NCBI GenBank assembly: GCA_019426215.1 | Contig: CM033394.1 | Span: forward strand, 48,482,423 to 48,546,422 | DNA length: 64,000 nucleotides | Source of the DNA: Buddleja alternifolia | Lineage: Eukaryota; Streptophyta; Magnoliopsida; Lamiales; Scrophulariaceae | Direction of reading: 5' to 3' | In this document: in pieces, positions 1 through 10,543 of the stretch | How the letters are laid out: each line of letters begins with the position of its first letter | Position numbering within the stretch: the first letter of the stretch is position 1 | Notes under the pieces: generated by a model | What the model was told of the DNA's origin: nothing | The model's input: the letters and a program-made list of their open reading frames with translations, nothing else | Databases searched by the model: none | Made by a program: the position numbers and the translations under genes

Positions 1-541
1 AGAGTAACATCTCATTGGGCCATGCATGGGGCAATATATACTTTTTTTTCTAGATAAAAAATTTGGGTAGAGTCGATTCCGATCACCTACCATGGGTTAG
101 GGCAATGCTTCTTGGGACTAAAAGTCATTTGTAGATGTACTTACAGATTGCCTCAACACCGTTCATACAGCAGAAGGAATCAAAGCTACAATCTTCTGAT
201 AGAAAGTGACTTATTCTTTATCAATTAAGCCAATATATATTAGCATGGTGCAATATATATATATATATATGTTTATGTATTTGTTCACATTTTTTAATTC
301 CGTTTTGGTACTAGGACAGTTTGAGCAATCTAAGCTCAAAAAAGAAGTAAGAAAAAGCTGCTGGTTTTTCCATTGCTTCTACATCCTCTGACAGTATCTC
401 CCTCTTGTCGTTAAAATCTAGTTGCCCTTTATTGTTCCCCTGGCTTTAGAGAGAGAGAGACGGCAAACCGTCATTTACTATCTTCTTTAAAAGAAATTAT
501 TTTGGCTCACTTTTTTGTCTCTTGATACGAACTACTAGTTT
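1..541. other. Intergenic sequence, nothing recognised
   Basis: AT-rich non-coding sequence with a short TA microsatellite near 250-270 and a GA run near 450. The only open frames are short, low in complexity and resemble no protein I know. I see no gene or repeat boundary here. Confidence 0.5.
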
Positions 542-551
542 AAGTAATTGT

Positions 552-741
552 ACTAACGATAGTATTGATGGAGTGGTAAGCAGCTTCCACCCTTATAAAA
601 GGAATAATTTAAATTTGAATTTTGAAAAATGCACTTATTGGAAGGGAGAACAACCTTTAATGCTTCGATCCCTCGGGGATTAATTTTGGGCTTCAAATGA
701 GGCTCGAGGATACTTTGAGTAAATAAATAAAAAAAAGGAGT
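552..741 (+). repeat. Possible degenerate tRNA-derived SINE
   Basis: About 190 bp flanked by a near-perfect direct repeat (AAGTAATTGT at 542-551, AAGCAATTGT at 742-751, 9 of 10 matching). An A-box-like stretch (TGGAGTGGTAAGC) lies near the 5' end, a weak B-box-like stretch (AATTTGAATTTT) about 35 bp later, and the right end is A-rich. Together this suggests a SINE. Both boxes are degenerate and I cannot assign a family. Confidence 0.4.
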
Positions 742-751
742 AAGCAATTGT

Positions 752-2669
752 CTATAATGTCGATTTATTACCATTAAAATGTAGAGAAAATTGTATGTAA
801 ATGTCCTCTCGTTTTAGTGTTGATTATCGAATATTTCTTAATTTTTTTTTAAATTACATAAAGTCTGTCTAATGTTAAGACATTTTTACAATTACGTCAT
901 TTATAAACCTTATAAATAGACCTATTGAGAGTGTCTTGTTGTAATTTATCAAAAATCGTGAAATTTTTGGTAATTAGCACTAAAGTAAAAGGGTATACAT
1001 GTAATTCACCCTAAAGTATATTTATGAAAAATGAAGATTTTGTTTTAAAAATTGGTCTTTTCGTTTCATTAACGTTAAATTTTGCATTGAGAAAATATAT
1101 AATACAATATAATAGTATTATTCATCACAATAACTGAAAAATTTTCTAGCGTATGGTAGAATTTGTACAACAACTGAATCCTAAATAAAAAGAGACGTTC
1201 ATATTCTCAAGACAAAAACTGTCGTAAGAGAAATAACACATTAGATACCAAATAATTTATTTATTTTTTTGAAAAAAAGATGATTGATGAGAAGTAAAAC
1301 ATTGATACATGTCCCTAGTGCATGCTCTTGCCGAAAAGAAGATGAAGAGGGAGGTCATGGGAAGACACCTTGCCACCCAACCTATTTGAAACTTAGGGGA
1401 AAAAATTCGAAGATGAAAATAGAATCAATCAAAGAGTGGATGAAAAAAACACGAACAAGGAGTTTTAGGTGAACACGAGTTCTGAGATCGATAAGAACCC
1501 CTATAACGATATTTATTTAACCACGATTACTGACAATTGATCAATAATCCCTTATAACCCACAAATTCTCTAGTTTGATCTATAGTTCGATTTTCAAAAC
1601 ATCATCGTCTACCTCCTTAGCTAAAATTACTCAATCCACCATCTAGCCCACCCACTCCGTCCAACCAACAACCCGACCCGCCAATGGGAGGAGACATTTT
1701 AAAAGGATTTATTGTTGGCCAAATTGAGCAAGTGGTGGGGGGAAAACACGACCTCCCAATCCCATTTTATTATTATTTTTTAAAATAATATGGATAGAAA
1801 TTTTGTCAATAATTGTATTTACATTTAACTGACAATAATTGTCAAGAAGCTTGCACTATATATTTATTTTTATTTCTGGTGGAGTGAAATCAATGAATAG
1901 AACAGGATATTATGATGACAATATATATAAACATTGTACGAGAGGTAATATATAAACACTATTAAACAATTACATTGCATTATTGATAAGAGCACATGGA
2001 GTATAAATTATTTCAGTGCATAATTCAAATCTCATACATTTTTCTCATGATTTCAGAGCATTAATAATACTGTACAATAATCAATGTTAATAATTTTTGG
2101 CATTATAACAAACATGAATTATTCCATGGTTCGTACATTTTTTGATCACCAGATGAATTTGAAAATAAACTTAACTACTAGTCTTAAATATCGTTAATTT
2201 TTTTTTTCTAACTATGAACAAAGCTATATATATGTGCTGATGAGAGTCCAAATTAGCCTATTCACATACATAAATTAGGACGAGATTTTTTATCATAGGA
2301 TAAAATACTATCCCATACTATTTCTTAAATTGGAAAGGAGAAATTGAACAAAAATGTTTTCACAAATAATTCACACTTTTTAAAAGATTTAAAAACTTGA
2401 GATTTCATACTATATTATATTGCAGTTGTCTAATACTTTTATCTTATTTTTCATTATTTTGTGAACAAATCAATTGCATATATCATTATATCAGAGATAT
2501 TAGTAATAAAAAAACTAATCAATAATTAATCTTTAATAACTATCATTAATTTGTAATTAGTTTATTCAACTTGTGATATTCAAACCGAAAACCTCGTATT
2601 TTTGTCGCCATATAGTTTGGTGAGAAGGTTTTACCCCATTATCGCACTAACTAACATAATTAATTTGCC
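752..2669. other. Intergenic sequence, no gene recognised
   Basis: Very AT-rich sequence. The open frame near 1284-1472 is lysine-rich, has no recognisable motif and is probably chance. Part of 780-1020 vaguely resembles 53340-53520 (a tract ending in a TGTAATTCAC-like motif), possibly an old shared repeat. Confidence 0.45.
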
Positions 2670-2677
2670 AATATGTA

Positions 2678-3867
2678 GGGCTAATTGCATTTTTCCGTCC
2701 ATTATCTTTACAACTTTTGCATTTTGATACTCTTTTTTTTTCAATTTACAAAGTCGTTCTACAACTATCCAATTTTTGACAATTTTAGTCCGATTTTGAC
2801 CGGAACCGTCCATTTTGGCGGGACACCTCAGCAATTTTGCGGAAAAAATTCACTTTTGGTCCGTAGGAGTCACCCCAAAACACTTTTAGTCCCGTAGATT
2901 TTTTTTTACCATTTTAGTCCCATAGGATTGAAAAAGTGACACTTTTGGTCCCAAATCTCATTTTTGGTCTCATAGGAGTGTTGCGTATAACACACGCACG
3001 CCCGGACGCGTGATTTCACTGTTCATCAAAAAAAGAAAATAAAAAAACAATTCAAAAATTAATTAAATAAATAAAAAACAAAAAAAAGGAAGAAGATGAA
3101 CAGTGTTTTCGACTGTTCATCTTCTTCCCCAACACCACCCGACACCATCCCACCCTGCACCCCGCCACCACGCTGCCCTCCCCACCGCCGTCAACTCTAT
3201 CACGGGCACCCCCATCGCCGGCGAATGCTTAGAAGTGGTGGGGGTCATTTTTTTTGGGGGGGGGACCCACCATCACCACCGACCCCTCCCCCCCCCCGGG
3301 CACCTCCATCGCCGTCGGCGGCGGCGACAATGTTTATTGTTTTGGAAGGTACTTTTTGTTTTGGAAGGTTAGGGTGGGGTGGGGTGGGGGGCAAGAAGAT
3401 GAATACTGTTCGTCTTCTTTTTCTTTTCTTTTTTAATTATTTTATTAATATTTTTGGATTTTTTTTATTTTTTTTTAATATAATGGCAAGTGAGATCCAC
3501 TCGTCACTTCTACGGGACCAAAAGTGAGATTTGAGATCAAAAGTGTCACTTTTTCACTTTTATTGAACTAAAAGTGTAAAAAAAAGTCCTACGAGACTAA
3601 AAGTATTTTGGGGTGACTCCTATGGGACCAAAAGTAAATTTTTCCCGCAATTTTATCTTAGTCAGCATCTATTTGTCATGTCACCTCATCAATTTTGTCC
3701 GGTCAGCATCACACGTGACAAATCAGGCCAAATTGGTCAGCTCCGGACAACATTAGACTAAAATTGCCAAAAGTTAAATACTTATAAGATGATTTTACAA
3801 ATCGAAAAAAAAAGAATCAAAATTTAAAAGTGAAAAAGATATAAGACAAAAAATGCAATTAGACCCC
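2678..3867. mobile_element. Mutator-like foldback element (outer of a nested pair)
   Basis: The left end reads GGGCTAATTGCATTTTT and the right end is its reverse complement with small changes (GGGGTCTAATTGCATTTTT). The outer flanks carry the same 8-bp direct repeat AATATGTA at 2670-2677 and 3868-3875, or 9 bp if the preceding C is counted. A TSD of 8-9 bp with long inverted arms fits a non-autonomous Mutator-like element; hAT is less likely because the ends lack the usual CA. The middle is occupied by a second foldback (2839-3648). No transposase is encoded; the proline-rich open frames inside come from C- and G-rich low-complexity sequence. Confidence 0.75.
2839..3648. mobile_element. Foldback element nested inside the outer one
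   Basis: The ends form a long imperfect inverted repeat: GCGGAAAAAATT at the left matches GCGGGAAAAATT read backwards from the right, continuing through repeated ACTTTTGGTCC / GGACCAAAAGT blocks for about 150-200 bp per arm. Direct repeats AATTTT flank it at 2833-2838 and 3649-3654. The centre (about 3090-3420) is C/G-rich low-complexity sequence. No coding capacity is credible. The class is uncertain because a 6-bp AT-only TSD is weak evidence. Confidence 0.6.
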
Positions 3868-3991
3868 AATATGTAAGAGGTTCCTATTTGGTGTGAAAAG
3901 TGTTTATAATCTATAGAACTACTGGATTATCATTAGGAATAATGAAACTACTATTACCTCATTAACTATCACCGATACATCCAAAGATTTA

Positions 3992-4281
3992 GGTCATGTT
4001 TGGTTATGTTTTGGGATGGTATTTTGGTGAGAATTATTGGTGAGAAATTTATGGGGACACATGCGTGTTTGATGAGATTGTGTTTGGTTTTATTTTGGGA
4101 GTTGGTTTTTGAGTGTGTTTTTTTGGTGAGATAATGTTTGGTTTTGTTTTCAGAGGAAACAAAAGTTACTGTAGCAGTCAAATCATGAGTGAAAGGAGCG
4201 TAGGGACAAAGTAGGTGTAGAAAGACAATGTAGATCTTTGTGTGAGCCGAATCTGAGTTGAAAACATAACCAAACATACCC
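3992..4281. mobile_element. Tourist-like MITE (PIF/Harbinger type)
   Basis: A 290-bp element with inverted ends (GGTCATGTTTGGTTATGTTT at the left, GGGTATGTTTGGTTATGTTT read from the right) and the TTA target duplication typical of PIF/Harbinger elements (3989-3991 and 4282-4284). Its interior carries AAAGTTACTGTAGCAGTC, also present in the MITE at 63489-63880, so both belong to one family. It is non-coding; the minus-strand open frame across it is incidental. Confidence 0.8.
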
Positions 4282-4424
4282 TTAATTAGTTGGGACCATT
4301 AGAATTAAGAGTGATTATCAATGTAGATCTTCCGAATCTCTCGAAAAAACTCCACGTCTTATTAGAGATTTATCTTAATTAATGATCTTTTAGTGAAACG
4401 TATACATATAGTTAATATAATTAT

Positions 4425-4597
4425 GAGTAATGTTATATACCAATTTTTATATACTATCGATTTTTCATCTCTCTTAGTTTTGGTAAGAAATCATTTGCAA
4501 TTCATTGATTTTAATGGATTTAATATTTTCATACTTTCTAAATCAAGGGGCGGTGAAAAATTGGTGGTATAAAAACGGTGATATATAGCATTTTACT
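4425..4597. mobile_element. Small foldback MITE
   Basis: The left arm runs from GAGTAATGTTATATACCA to ATCGATTTTTC. The right arm is an imperfect reverse complement, from GAAAAATTGGTGG to ATATATAGCATTTTAC. The arms cover much of the roughly 173 bp. The flanks are too AT-rich to fix a target duplication, so boundaries are approximate. Confidence 0.5.
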
Positions 4598-4603
4598 ATA
4601 ACA

Positions 4604-5878
4604 ATATATGTCATTAATAATCACAACTATGAGTCTATGATCATCCACGATTAATCTTTAACATGTATAAGTTTTAAATAGTACATGTTAATTGTCAACT
4701 ACTATGAAATAGGCTATGTTTTACACTTTAGTTAAATGGGATATGAATCCAAAACCCTATAGTTTTAGGTCACACCATGGCTTGAGCTAAGCGTCATTAA
4801 TCACAATTAATAATTTAAAAGCACAATTAGTAAAGGAGATCCTTTAGAAGTCAACAATATATGTACCTTCTAACTAGCTTTGTAATTTGTCAAGTCTAAG
4901 ATCTTTCACCCACACTATCGAACAATTAAAAGATGTCAAAATTGAGAAAAATCTATGTTAGATCGACCGATCAATGATCCTAGTGTTTATATTTATCACA
5001 TAATAAAGTGTGACGTGTGCCGTCTCACACATATTTGTATGAGAGAGATAAACACAAATTTCACACTTGAACCATTGGATTCGGTCTGACACAAAATTAC
5101 CCGATAAAATTGTAACATTGATAAATGACATATCTAGGGACTCAAAAATCCATATATATTGCTATATTTCAACTAAAGAATTGCCAATTCCCCCGTATTA
5201 TTATTATTTTGGTCAAATGAAATGCTTTACAAAAGTATTTCTTTATATAATTACAATTATCAATAACGGGTTCTATACAATAGTAACCTCATGCTCGAAT
5301 ATAACTACAATTATCAGTAATATGCTCTATGAAATTATATTCTCAAGTCCGAAAGCTCGTAAAACTTATTCAATGGGAAGTGAACAACTTTTTGTATAAA
5401 TCTAGCATAGAAAAACCCTAATCACATCCATTAAAGAGCCTATAGAGCTACTTGAGACAAAGCCATGTGAAATAAAACCCTAGGTTTTCATGCCCTAATT
5501 AACAACACAACAACAAAAACTAAAGCAAGCAACATTTTACCTGCAGCAAAAATTCCAAAACAGAAAATACAAAAAGCTTTCCAAATGTATGAATTAATAA
5601 AACAATTCAGAAGTCCGAAAATAAGAGAGACAAAATCTGAGCGCCGCCGGTGTAATCATTCAGGAAGGATACATGTAAAGGAGTGGACTTCCTCGAAACT
5701 AGTAATTAGAATTTACAAGGGGTAAAAATGGCAATTCATCCAATTTTTTTCACATATTTTTATCTGAAACGATACAGTTTTTTATAAAAAATACATTTTA
5801 GCATTTTTGACAAATATTAGTTAAAATTTCATCACATACATCACATGTGACTCTATTAAGAGTAAAAATAATATTTTA
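4604..5878. other. Intergenic sequence, nothing recognised
   Basis: AT-rich. The 110-codon open frame at 5067-5399 is composed of simple isoleucine/tyrosine-rich sequence with no motif. 5460-5700 is slightly less AT-rich, but I find no exon structure in it. Confidence 0.4.
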
Positions 5879-5881
5879 TCA

Positions 5882-6321
5882 CACTACAAAAAAAATATAA
5901 TACTAGCTAATGATAAAATTTCAAGTGACAATAGTAAAATTGTCACTATATATACATAATGAGTGAGAATAATTTTTGGTTTGTCACAATAATGATTTTC
6001 AGTAACAAGAGTTTTTTTTGAAGTTGTCACTATTGACAATTAGTAACACATGTATACTGACAACATAAATAGAGTGACAACTTTGATTGTTGTCACTAAG
6101 TTGTCATAAAAGTGTGTCACTAATTGTCAATAGTGACAACAATTTTTTTTGTCACCAATTATCAAGAGTGATAACTTCTATACAAATTTTGTCACTATTA
6201 AATATGTGAAATCTATTGTTGTGACAAAACATAAATTCTTGTCACTAAAAATTTATAATTAGTGACAACTTTTATATTGTCACTTGGCATTTTGTCATTA
6301 ATGTCTAAATTTTTTGTAATA
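5882..6321. mobile_element. CACTA-type MITE with dense TTGTCACT repeats
   Basis: A 440-bp element. The left end is CACTACAAAAAAAATATAAT; the right end read backwards is TATTACAAAAAATTTAGACA, a decayed copy of the CACTA terminus. A 3-bp target duplication TCA flanks it (5879-5881, 6322-6324), as expected of CACTA elements. The interior holds many copies, in both orientations, of a short AGTGACAA / TTGTCACT motif resembling the subterminal repeats of this superfamily. Non-coding, presumably mobilised in trans. This is a different family from the large CACTA element at 9973. Confidence 0.7.
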
Positions 6322-6324
6322 TCA

Positions 6325-7862
6325 GTTGAAATGACATTTTCTTGTGATTCACCTCTACTTTTCAAAATGCCATTTCAGCTTAAAATGGTAAAACTACTGA
6401 ACCACAAAGCCCATAAAATGTCACTTAAGCCTTAAAATGGTCACATGCGAAGTATATGATAGAATCCCGACGAATATTCCACCAAAAAATGTAAACAAAA
6501 AAAAAATATACGAAAAAGTGTAAAATCGAAAAAGTTTGAACAGGTTTACTGTTATTACCCCAATTTCAAAACGTGGATGAAAGTTTCGTTTTTAATATGC
6601 ATTTCGATTTCCTAAATATTGGAAATTTTTCGGAAATATTTCAGAAACAATACAAAATATTTGTAAAATTAAATAAACAAATCGAAAAATATGAAATAAA
6701 TAAGACTACACAGATTTTTGTAATTTGGTGTGTATTATTTTCTTTTGGGTCAATCATCTTAAGTAACTTGTGATATTATCAATATTCCAAATTATTATGT
6801 GATGTTTGATCCCTATTCGCCATATAACTTTTTTTAGGAATTATATATGACATTTTCTTTTTGTCTAAATAATATATATATATTGATCATGAACTATATA
6901 ATGGTGTACACAAGGTTTACATAAGGTTTTACTCAAGCATAAAACTGTATAAAATGAACACTAGATCTCCAAAGAAAAATATTGTTTTAACTTTTTTGTA
7001 CACTTAAATATGAAATACTTATATACTTTGTCTATTTTTATGTATTAATGAATATTAAAATAGTACTAACTATTTGTATCAATATTTTTGATTAATTTAA
7101 TAGAAGCGCTGCTTATTTGATTGTTAATTAGGTGCTAATATGCAGTGAATTCAAATTGAATTTAGTATTTTTTTTGGTTTATATTATAATAGTTTTTTTA
7201 AATTTAACATACTATTTATTTTTTGGTGTAGATGATGTTTTCGACTGACTTTGATACAAGTAGTAAAGAAAACATCTACAATTTGATGGGGTTTTGCTCT
7301 TATTTAAATATTAAAAAATTAAAAATGAAGCTCTTATAATACTTAGTGGAGTGCCAAAATATATATATATATATATATATAGATCATTATCCTATAATTT
7401 TACTAGAAGAAACATTATAAGTCAGTTCAACAAAACCAATCCATAATACATTGATATAAAATAACAAATTATACGCTCTGATTGAATGTTTAACTCGGGA
7501 CATGAGACATTTTGATGCTGACCCTTTTCATTGTCGATATAAATTTCACTATATGTTCTTTTTTTTTTGGGTAAGAATTTGACTATAAGTTCAAGGCAGA
7601 TATGTTACTTTATGTAATTTCTAGGGAATAGCCAAATGAAATTACTGTCCGACAGCTTTATGCTGCCATACATCTCAACTATTTCTATTGAAAAAGTAAA
7701 ACAAATGATGTAACATTAATAATATTGGGATTTTTTTTCTTATATGATTCTTTAAATATATTAAATGGATTTTCTTACCATGCATGATGTAAGAATTCCA
7801 ACATAAAAAGAACTCAAACACGATATCTAGCTGAAAATTTAAATTAAACAACCGTGTATCAT
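6325..7862. other. Intergenic sequence, nothing recognised
   Basis: AT-rich sequence with a TA microsatellite near 7360-7382. The open frames at 6573-6773 and 7675-7893 are low in complexity and have no recognisable motif. Confidence 0.45.
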
Positions 7863-8103
7863 TTATTTCTTCTTGTTTTTGATAATCAAACATTCATCAA
7901 TAAAATTGAGCAAAAGAAGCACAAATGTTAGGAGTTGGAACTCCTTCGTTACAAAACACCTCATTAGGTAAAAATTTAAGATAAATAGGACCATTCCAAT
8001 TTCGATTTTTGCCCGAATTAGCGATATTATGGGCAACTCTATTAGACTTCCTATCAACCAAACTAATATGCCAATCAGGAAAGCGGTTATTCAAGGAAAC
8101 CAA
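7863..8103 (-). pseudogene. LINE RNase H-like remnant
   Basis: On the minus strand, translated text near 7897-8103 reads WHISLVDRKSNRVAHNIANS and then PIYLKFLPNEVF. This is the pattern of the C-terminal end of the RNase H-like domain of plant LINEs (a valine-aspartate-arginine stretch, then RVAHxxA, ending in a short hydrophobic tail). Two overlapping frames (7863-8057 and 7897-8103) together carry the last part, so at least one frameshift is present. Only this terminal piece survives. No poly-A tail or target duplication could be fixed. The assignment rests on motif resemblance. Confidence 0.5.
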
Positions 8104-8529
8104 TCTTCTATTAATTATTTAACATTCACGATCGAATAATTTCATGTGTCTTTTCCTTTCTTTTTGCATTTCTTGAAATCCATATACATTCATAGATTCA
8201 AGGAAATATCTAAGAAAAACATGTGTGTGATCATAGAAAATTCTAATCTGCTCTCAGTAACTCATTTACTTTGTAAAATAAATTTGAGTTCGATCAAACG
8301 AGCAGTGATCATATAGGACGGGGTTTGATATAAACAAATTCGAATCAACTAGAATTTCCTAAACCTATATATAAATCATCAACTAATTAATGAAACTTAA
8401 TTAAAAATGCTGAATGAGGGTTAAAAATTGGCGAAATAAAAAAACCAAGGAAAAAACTCTATAAGAAAAAAAAAACATTTAAATTATGTTTAATTCCATT
8501 TTTATTTTATAATTTTGGTTCATTTAATT

Positions 8530-8570
8530 CTCTCTCTCTCTCTCTCTCGTGTAAATTCTCATTATAAATA
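8530..8570 (+). promoter_or_regulatory. Core promoter of the ESR2-like gene: CT repeat and TATA box
   Basis: A (TC)n run at about 8530-8549 is followed by TATAAATA at 8563-8570, 164 bp before the ATG at 8734. The spacing suggests transcription starting around 8595-8605 and a 5' leader of about 130 bases. Pyrimidine patches near the TATA box are common in plant promoters. The role is inferred. Confidence 0.55.
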
Positions 8571-8733
8571 CAACACCCCCCCACGCTTCACCACACAGCT
8601 TCAGGTGCATTAATCTCCTCTTCCAAACTCCTCTTAAAAAGATTAAAATTCCTTTCAATTATTTCCGTGCTCTAAATTTCATACACTATATATATATATA
8701 TTCCACTTTGTTCTTCGTAAAACTCATCATAAT

Positions 8734-9720
8734 ATGGAAGAAGCCTTGAGAAGGCTTAACGGCAATGTCATCACCACAGACTCCAATCCTCTCCTCCACT
8801 CCACCGCCGCCGTACCACGGCGGCGCACCACCAACAAAAGAACCCTCAACGAAGACGCCCCCGCCGCCTCTTCCGGCGGCGCCACCATGAGATACCGCGG
8901 CGTCCGCCGCCGTCCCTGGGGCCGGTACGCGGCGGAGATAAGGGACCCACAGTCCAAAGAAAGGCGGTGGCTCGGCACCTTCGACACGGCGGAGGAGGCC
9001 GCGTGCGCTTACGACTGCGCCGCCCGCGCCATGCGCGGCGTTAAAGCAAGAACCAACTTCGTCTACCCTTCCGAAAATCTCAACCCTCCATTTAGCTACG
9101 CGAAATCATCTCAGCCCTCCATTTTGCCTCCATCGTCCTCATTTCAAAACCCTAATTACGATCTTAATTCATCTCCATTTAGAACCCATAATTCTCTCAA
9201 CATGGTTTTGTTTCGTGACTATTTTACCCCTCCCACTTCAAAATATTCAAATTCCAATTCCAATTCTAATTTCATCTCCCCATTGGAATTTCTAAGCAAT
9301 TCTTGCTCATCAAATCAAAATGCCTTAATGGGGTTTGAAAACAGCTTCAAGGGCTCTTCAGTAATTTCAGAAAAAATTGAGGGTTTTGAAACTAATGACA
9401 ATTATGATCAGGGTTTAACTGATCAGTGCATGGATTTTTTCGATAATGAAAAGCCTAATTCAGGGTTATTACAAGAAGTTTTAAATGGGTTTTTCCCTAA
9501 CCCTAATGCGGAGGCGTCGCAGACTCAAGTGGTGGCTGAAGATTTTATCAAACAGGATAATTTGAAAATTAATTATCAGGGTTTATCCATGGATTATCAA
9601 AGAGGTCCACATTTTGAAAATTTGAGTAACCCTAGCAATTTATTTGGAGTTGAATCCATGGGAGACATTTTTAATTATCAGGAAGCTCTAAGTTTTTTCT
9701 CAGCTAAGGTGCAGAATTAA
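8734..9720 (+). CDS. ESR2: AP2/ERF transcription factor, DORNROSCHEN-LIKE/ESR2 type
   Basis: Intronless gene for a 328-residue nuclear transcription factor. A single AP2/ERF DNA-binding domain spans about residues 53-112 ([18 protein letters not shown], then [20 protein letters not shown], ending ARTNFVYP), so it should bind GCC-box-like sites. Three features outside the domain point to the ESR1/DRN-ESR2/DRNL branch of ERF group VIII: the N-terminus [10 protein letters not shown], a short MVLFRDYF motif after the domain, and a conserved [13 protein letters not shown] motif near residues 242-255. In Arabidopsis these proteins act in embryonic cotyledon initiation, organ founder cells and shoot regeneration. 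The remainder is Ser/Asn-rich. The ATG follows a TATA box by 164 bp and lies at the start of the conserved motif, so the start is well supported. ESR1/DRN cannot be fully excluded, but the MEEA start favours ESR2/DRNL. Confidence 0.93.
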   Translation: MEEALRRLNGNVITTDSNPLLHSTAAVPRRRTTNKRTLNEDAPAASSGGATMRYRGVRRRPWGRYAAEIRDPQSKERRWLGTFDTAEEAACAYDCAARAMRGVKARTNFVYPSENLNPPFSYAKSSQPSILPPSSSFQNPNYDLNSSPFRTHNSLNMVLFRDYFTPPTSKYSNSNSNSNFISPLEFLSNSCSSNQNALMGFENSFKGSSVISEKIEGFETNDNYDQGLTDQCMDFFDNEKPNSGLLQEVLNGFFPNPNAEASQTQVVAEDFIKQDNLKINYQGLSMDYQRGPHFENLSNPSNLFGVESMGDIFNYQEALSFFSAKVQN

Positions 9721-9972
9721 TGCTTGATTAATTAAGATTGTGGAATTAGGGTTTTAAGTTTGAAGAATTTTAACAATTTTCATCTTTCTAGCTTTTAGGA
9801 AGATTGTTATGAGGGAAATTAATTTGTAGTTTCCTTATGTGATGAAATCTTCTAACTTTTGAATTATTATTGTTGTTGAATTCAAGGGAGATTCAGAATG
9901 TGTTTTGTATAATTTAGTGCTTATATTAATTAACGTTTTTAATTAGAATTATTGTGTTAATTATTCCTTTAT
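9721..9972 (+). other. 3' flank of the ESR2-like gene up to the CACTA insertion
   Basis: AT-rich sequence expected to hold the 3' untranslated region and polyadenylation signals. The CACTA element starts only 252 bp past the stop codon, so this is all that remains of the native downstream sequence on this side; the original continuation begins after 19152. Confidence 0.6.
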
Positions 9973-9994
9973 CACTACTACAAAAATGACCTTT

Positions 9995-10278
9995 GGCAGC
10001 GGTTTTTTTGGGCCTATGGCAGCGGTTTTAACCGCTGTCAAAGGTACCGCTGGTATAGGGGTGGACCTATGACAGCGGTTACAAAACCGCTGTAATAGGT
10101 CTACCTATGACAGCGGTTTCCTGAACACCGCTGCGAAAAAACCAAAAAAATAAAAAAAAATTACGGACCTGTGGCAGCGGTTCTACAGAACCGCTGCCAC
10201 AGGTGGACCTCTGGCAGCGGTTCTGGGAAAACCGCTGCCAGAGGTGAGAACTGTAGCAGCGGTTCTGCAGAACCGCTG
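9995..10278. repeat. Left subterminal hairpin-repeat array of the CACTA element
   Basis: At least five units in which GCAGCGGTT is followed after a few bases by its reverse complement AACCGCTGC, several flanked by matching arms such as CCTGTGGCAGCGG / CCGCTGCCACAGG. In En/Spm-type elements the subterminal repeats are the binding sites of the element's own DNA-binding protein; the same role is inferred here. Confidence 0.85.
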
Positions 10279-10543
10279 TTTTTTTTTCTGTTTTTTTTTT
10301 AATTATTTATTGCGCTGTCATGATAGTGCCTGTAATATGCAATGATCCAATCAACAAATTTCAACTAACAACAAAACATATTCAACATAAGCAAACATCA
10401 TCCCAAACTTCAATATTACCATCTTTAATCTCCAACAAAATATACAATTAACTAATTAAATTACTAATGACCTTACGAAATACAATAAATCAAATCTCAA
10501 TTTATAGCAAGTCACAATGTACAAAAACTAAATTACCTAATTT

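Noticed and set aside
780..1020. Repeat pair with 53340-53530
   Set aside because: The phrases align loosely (TTACAATTA, AAACCTTA, TGTAATTCAC) but identity is low and both are AT-rich; not claimed without an alignment.
3096..3527. Pro-rich 143-codon frame
   Set aside because: Lies in the C/G-rich centre of a foldback element with homopolymer runs; no domain and no promoter.
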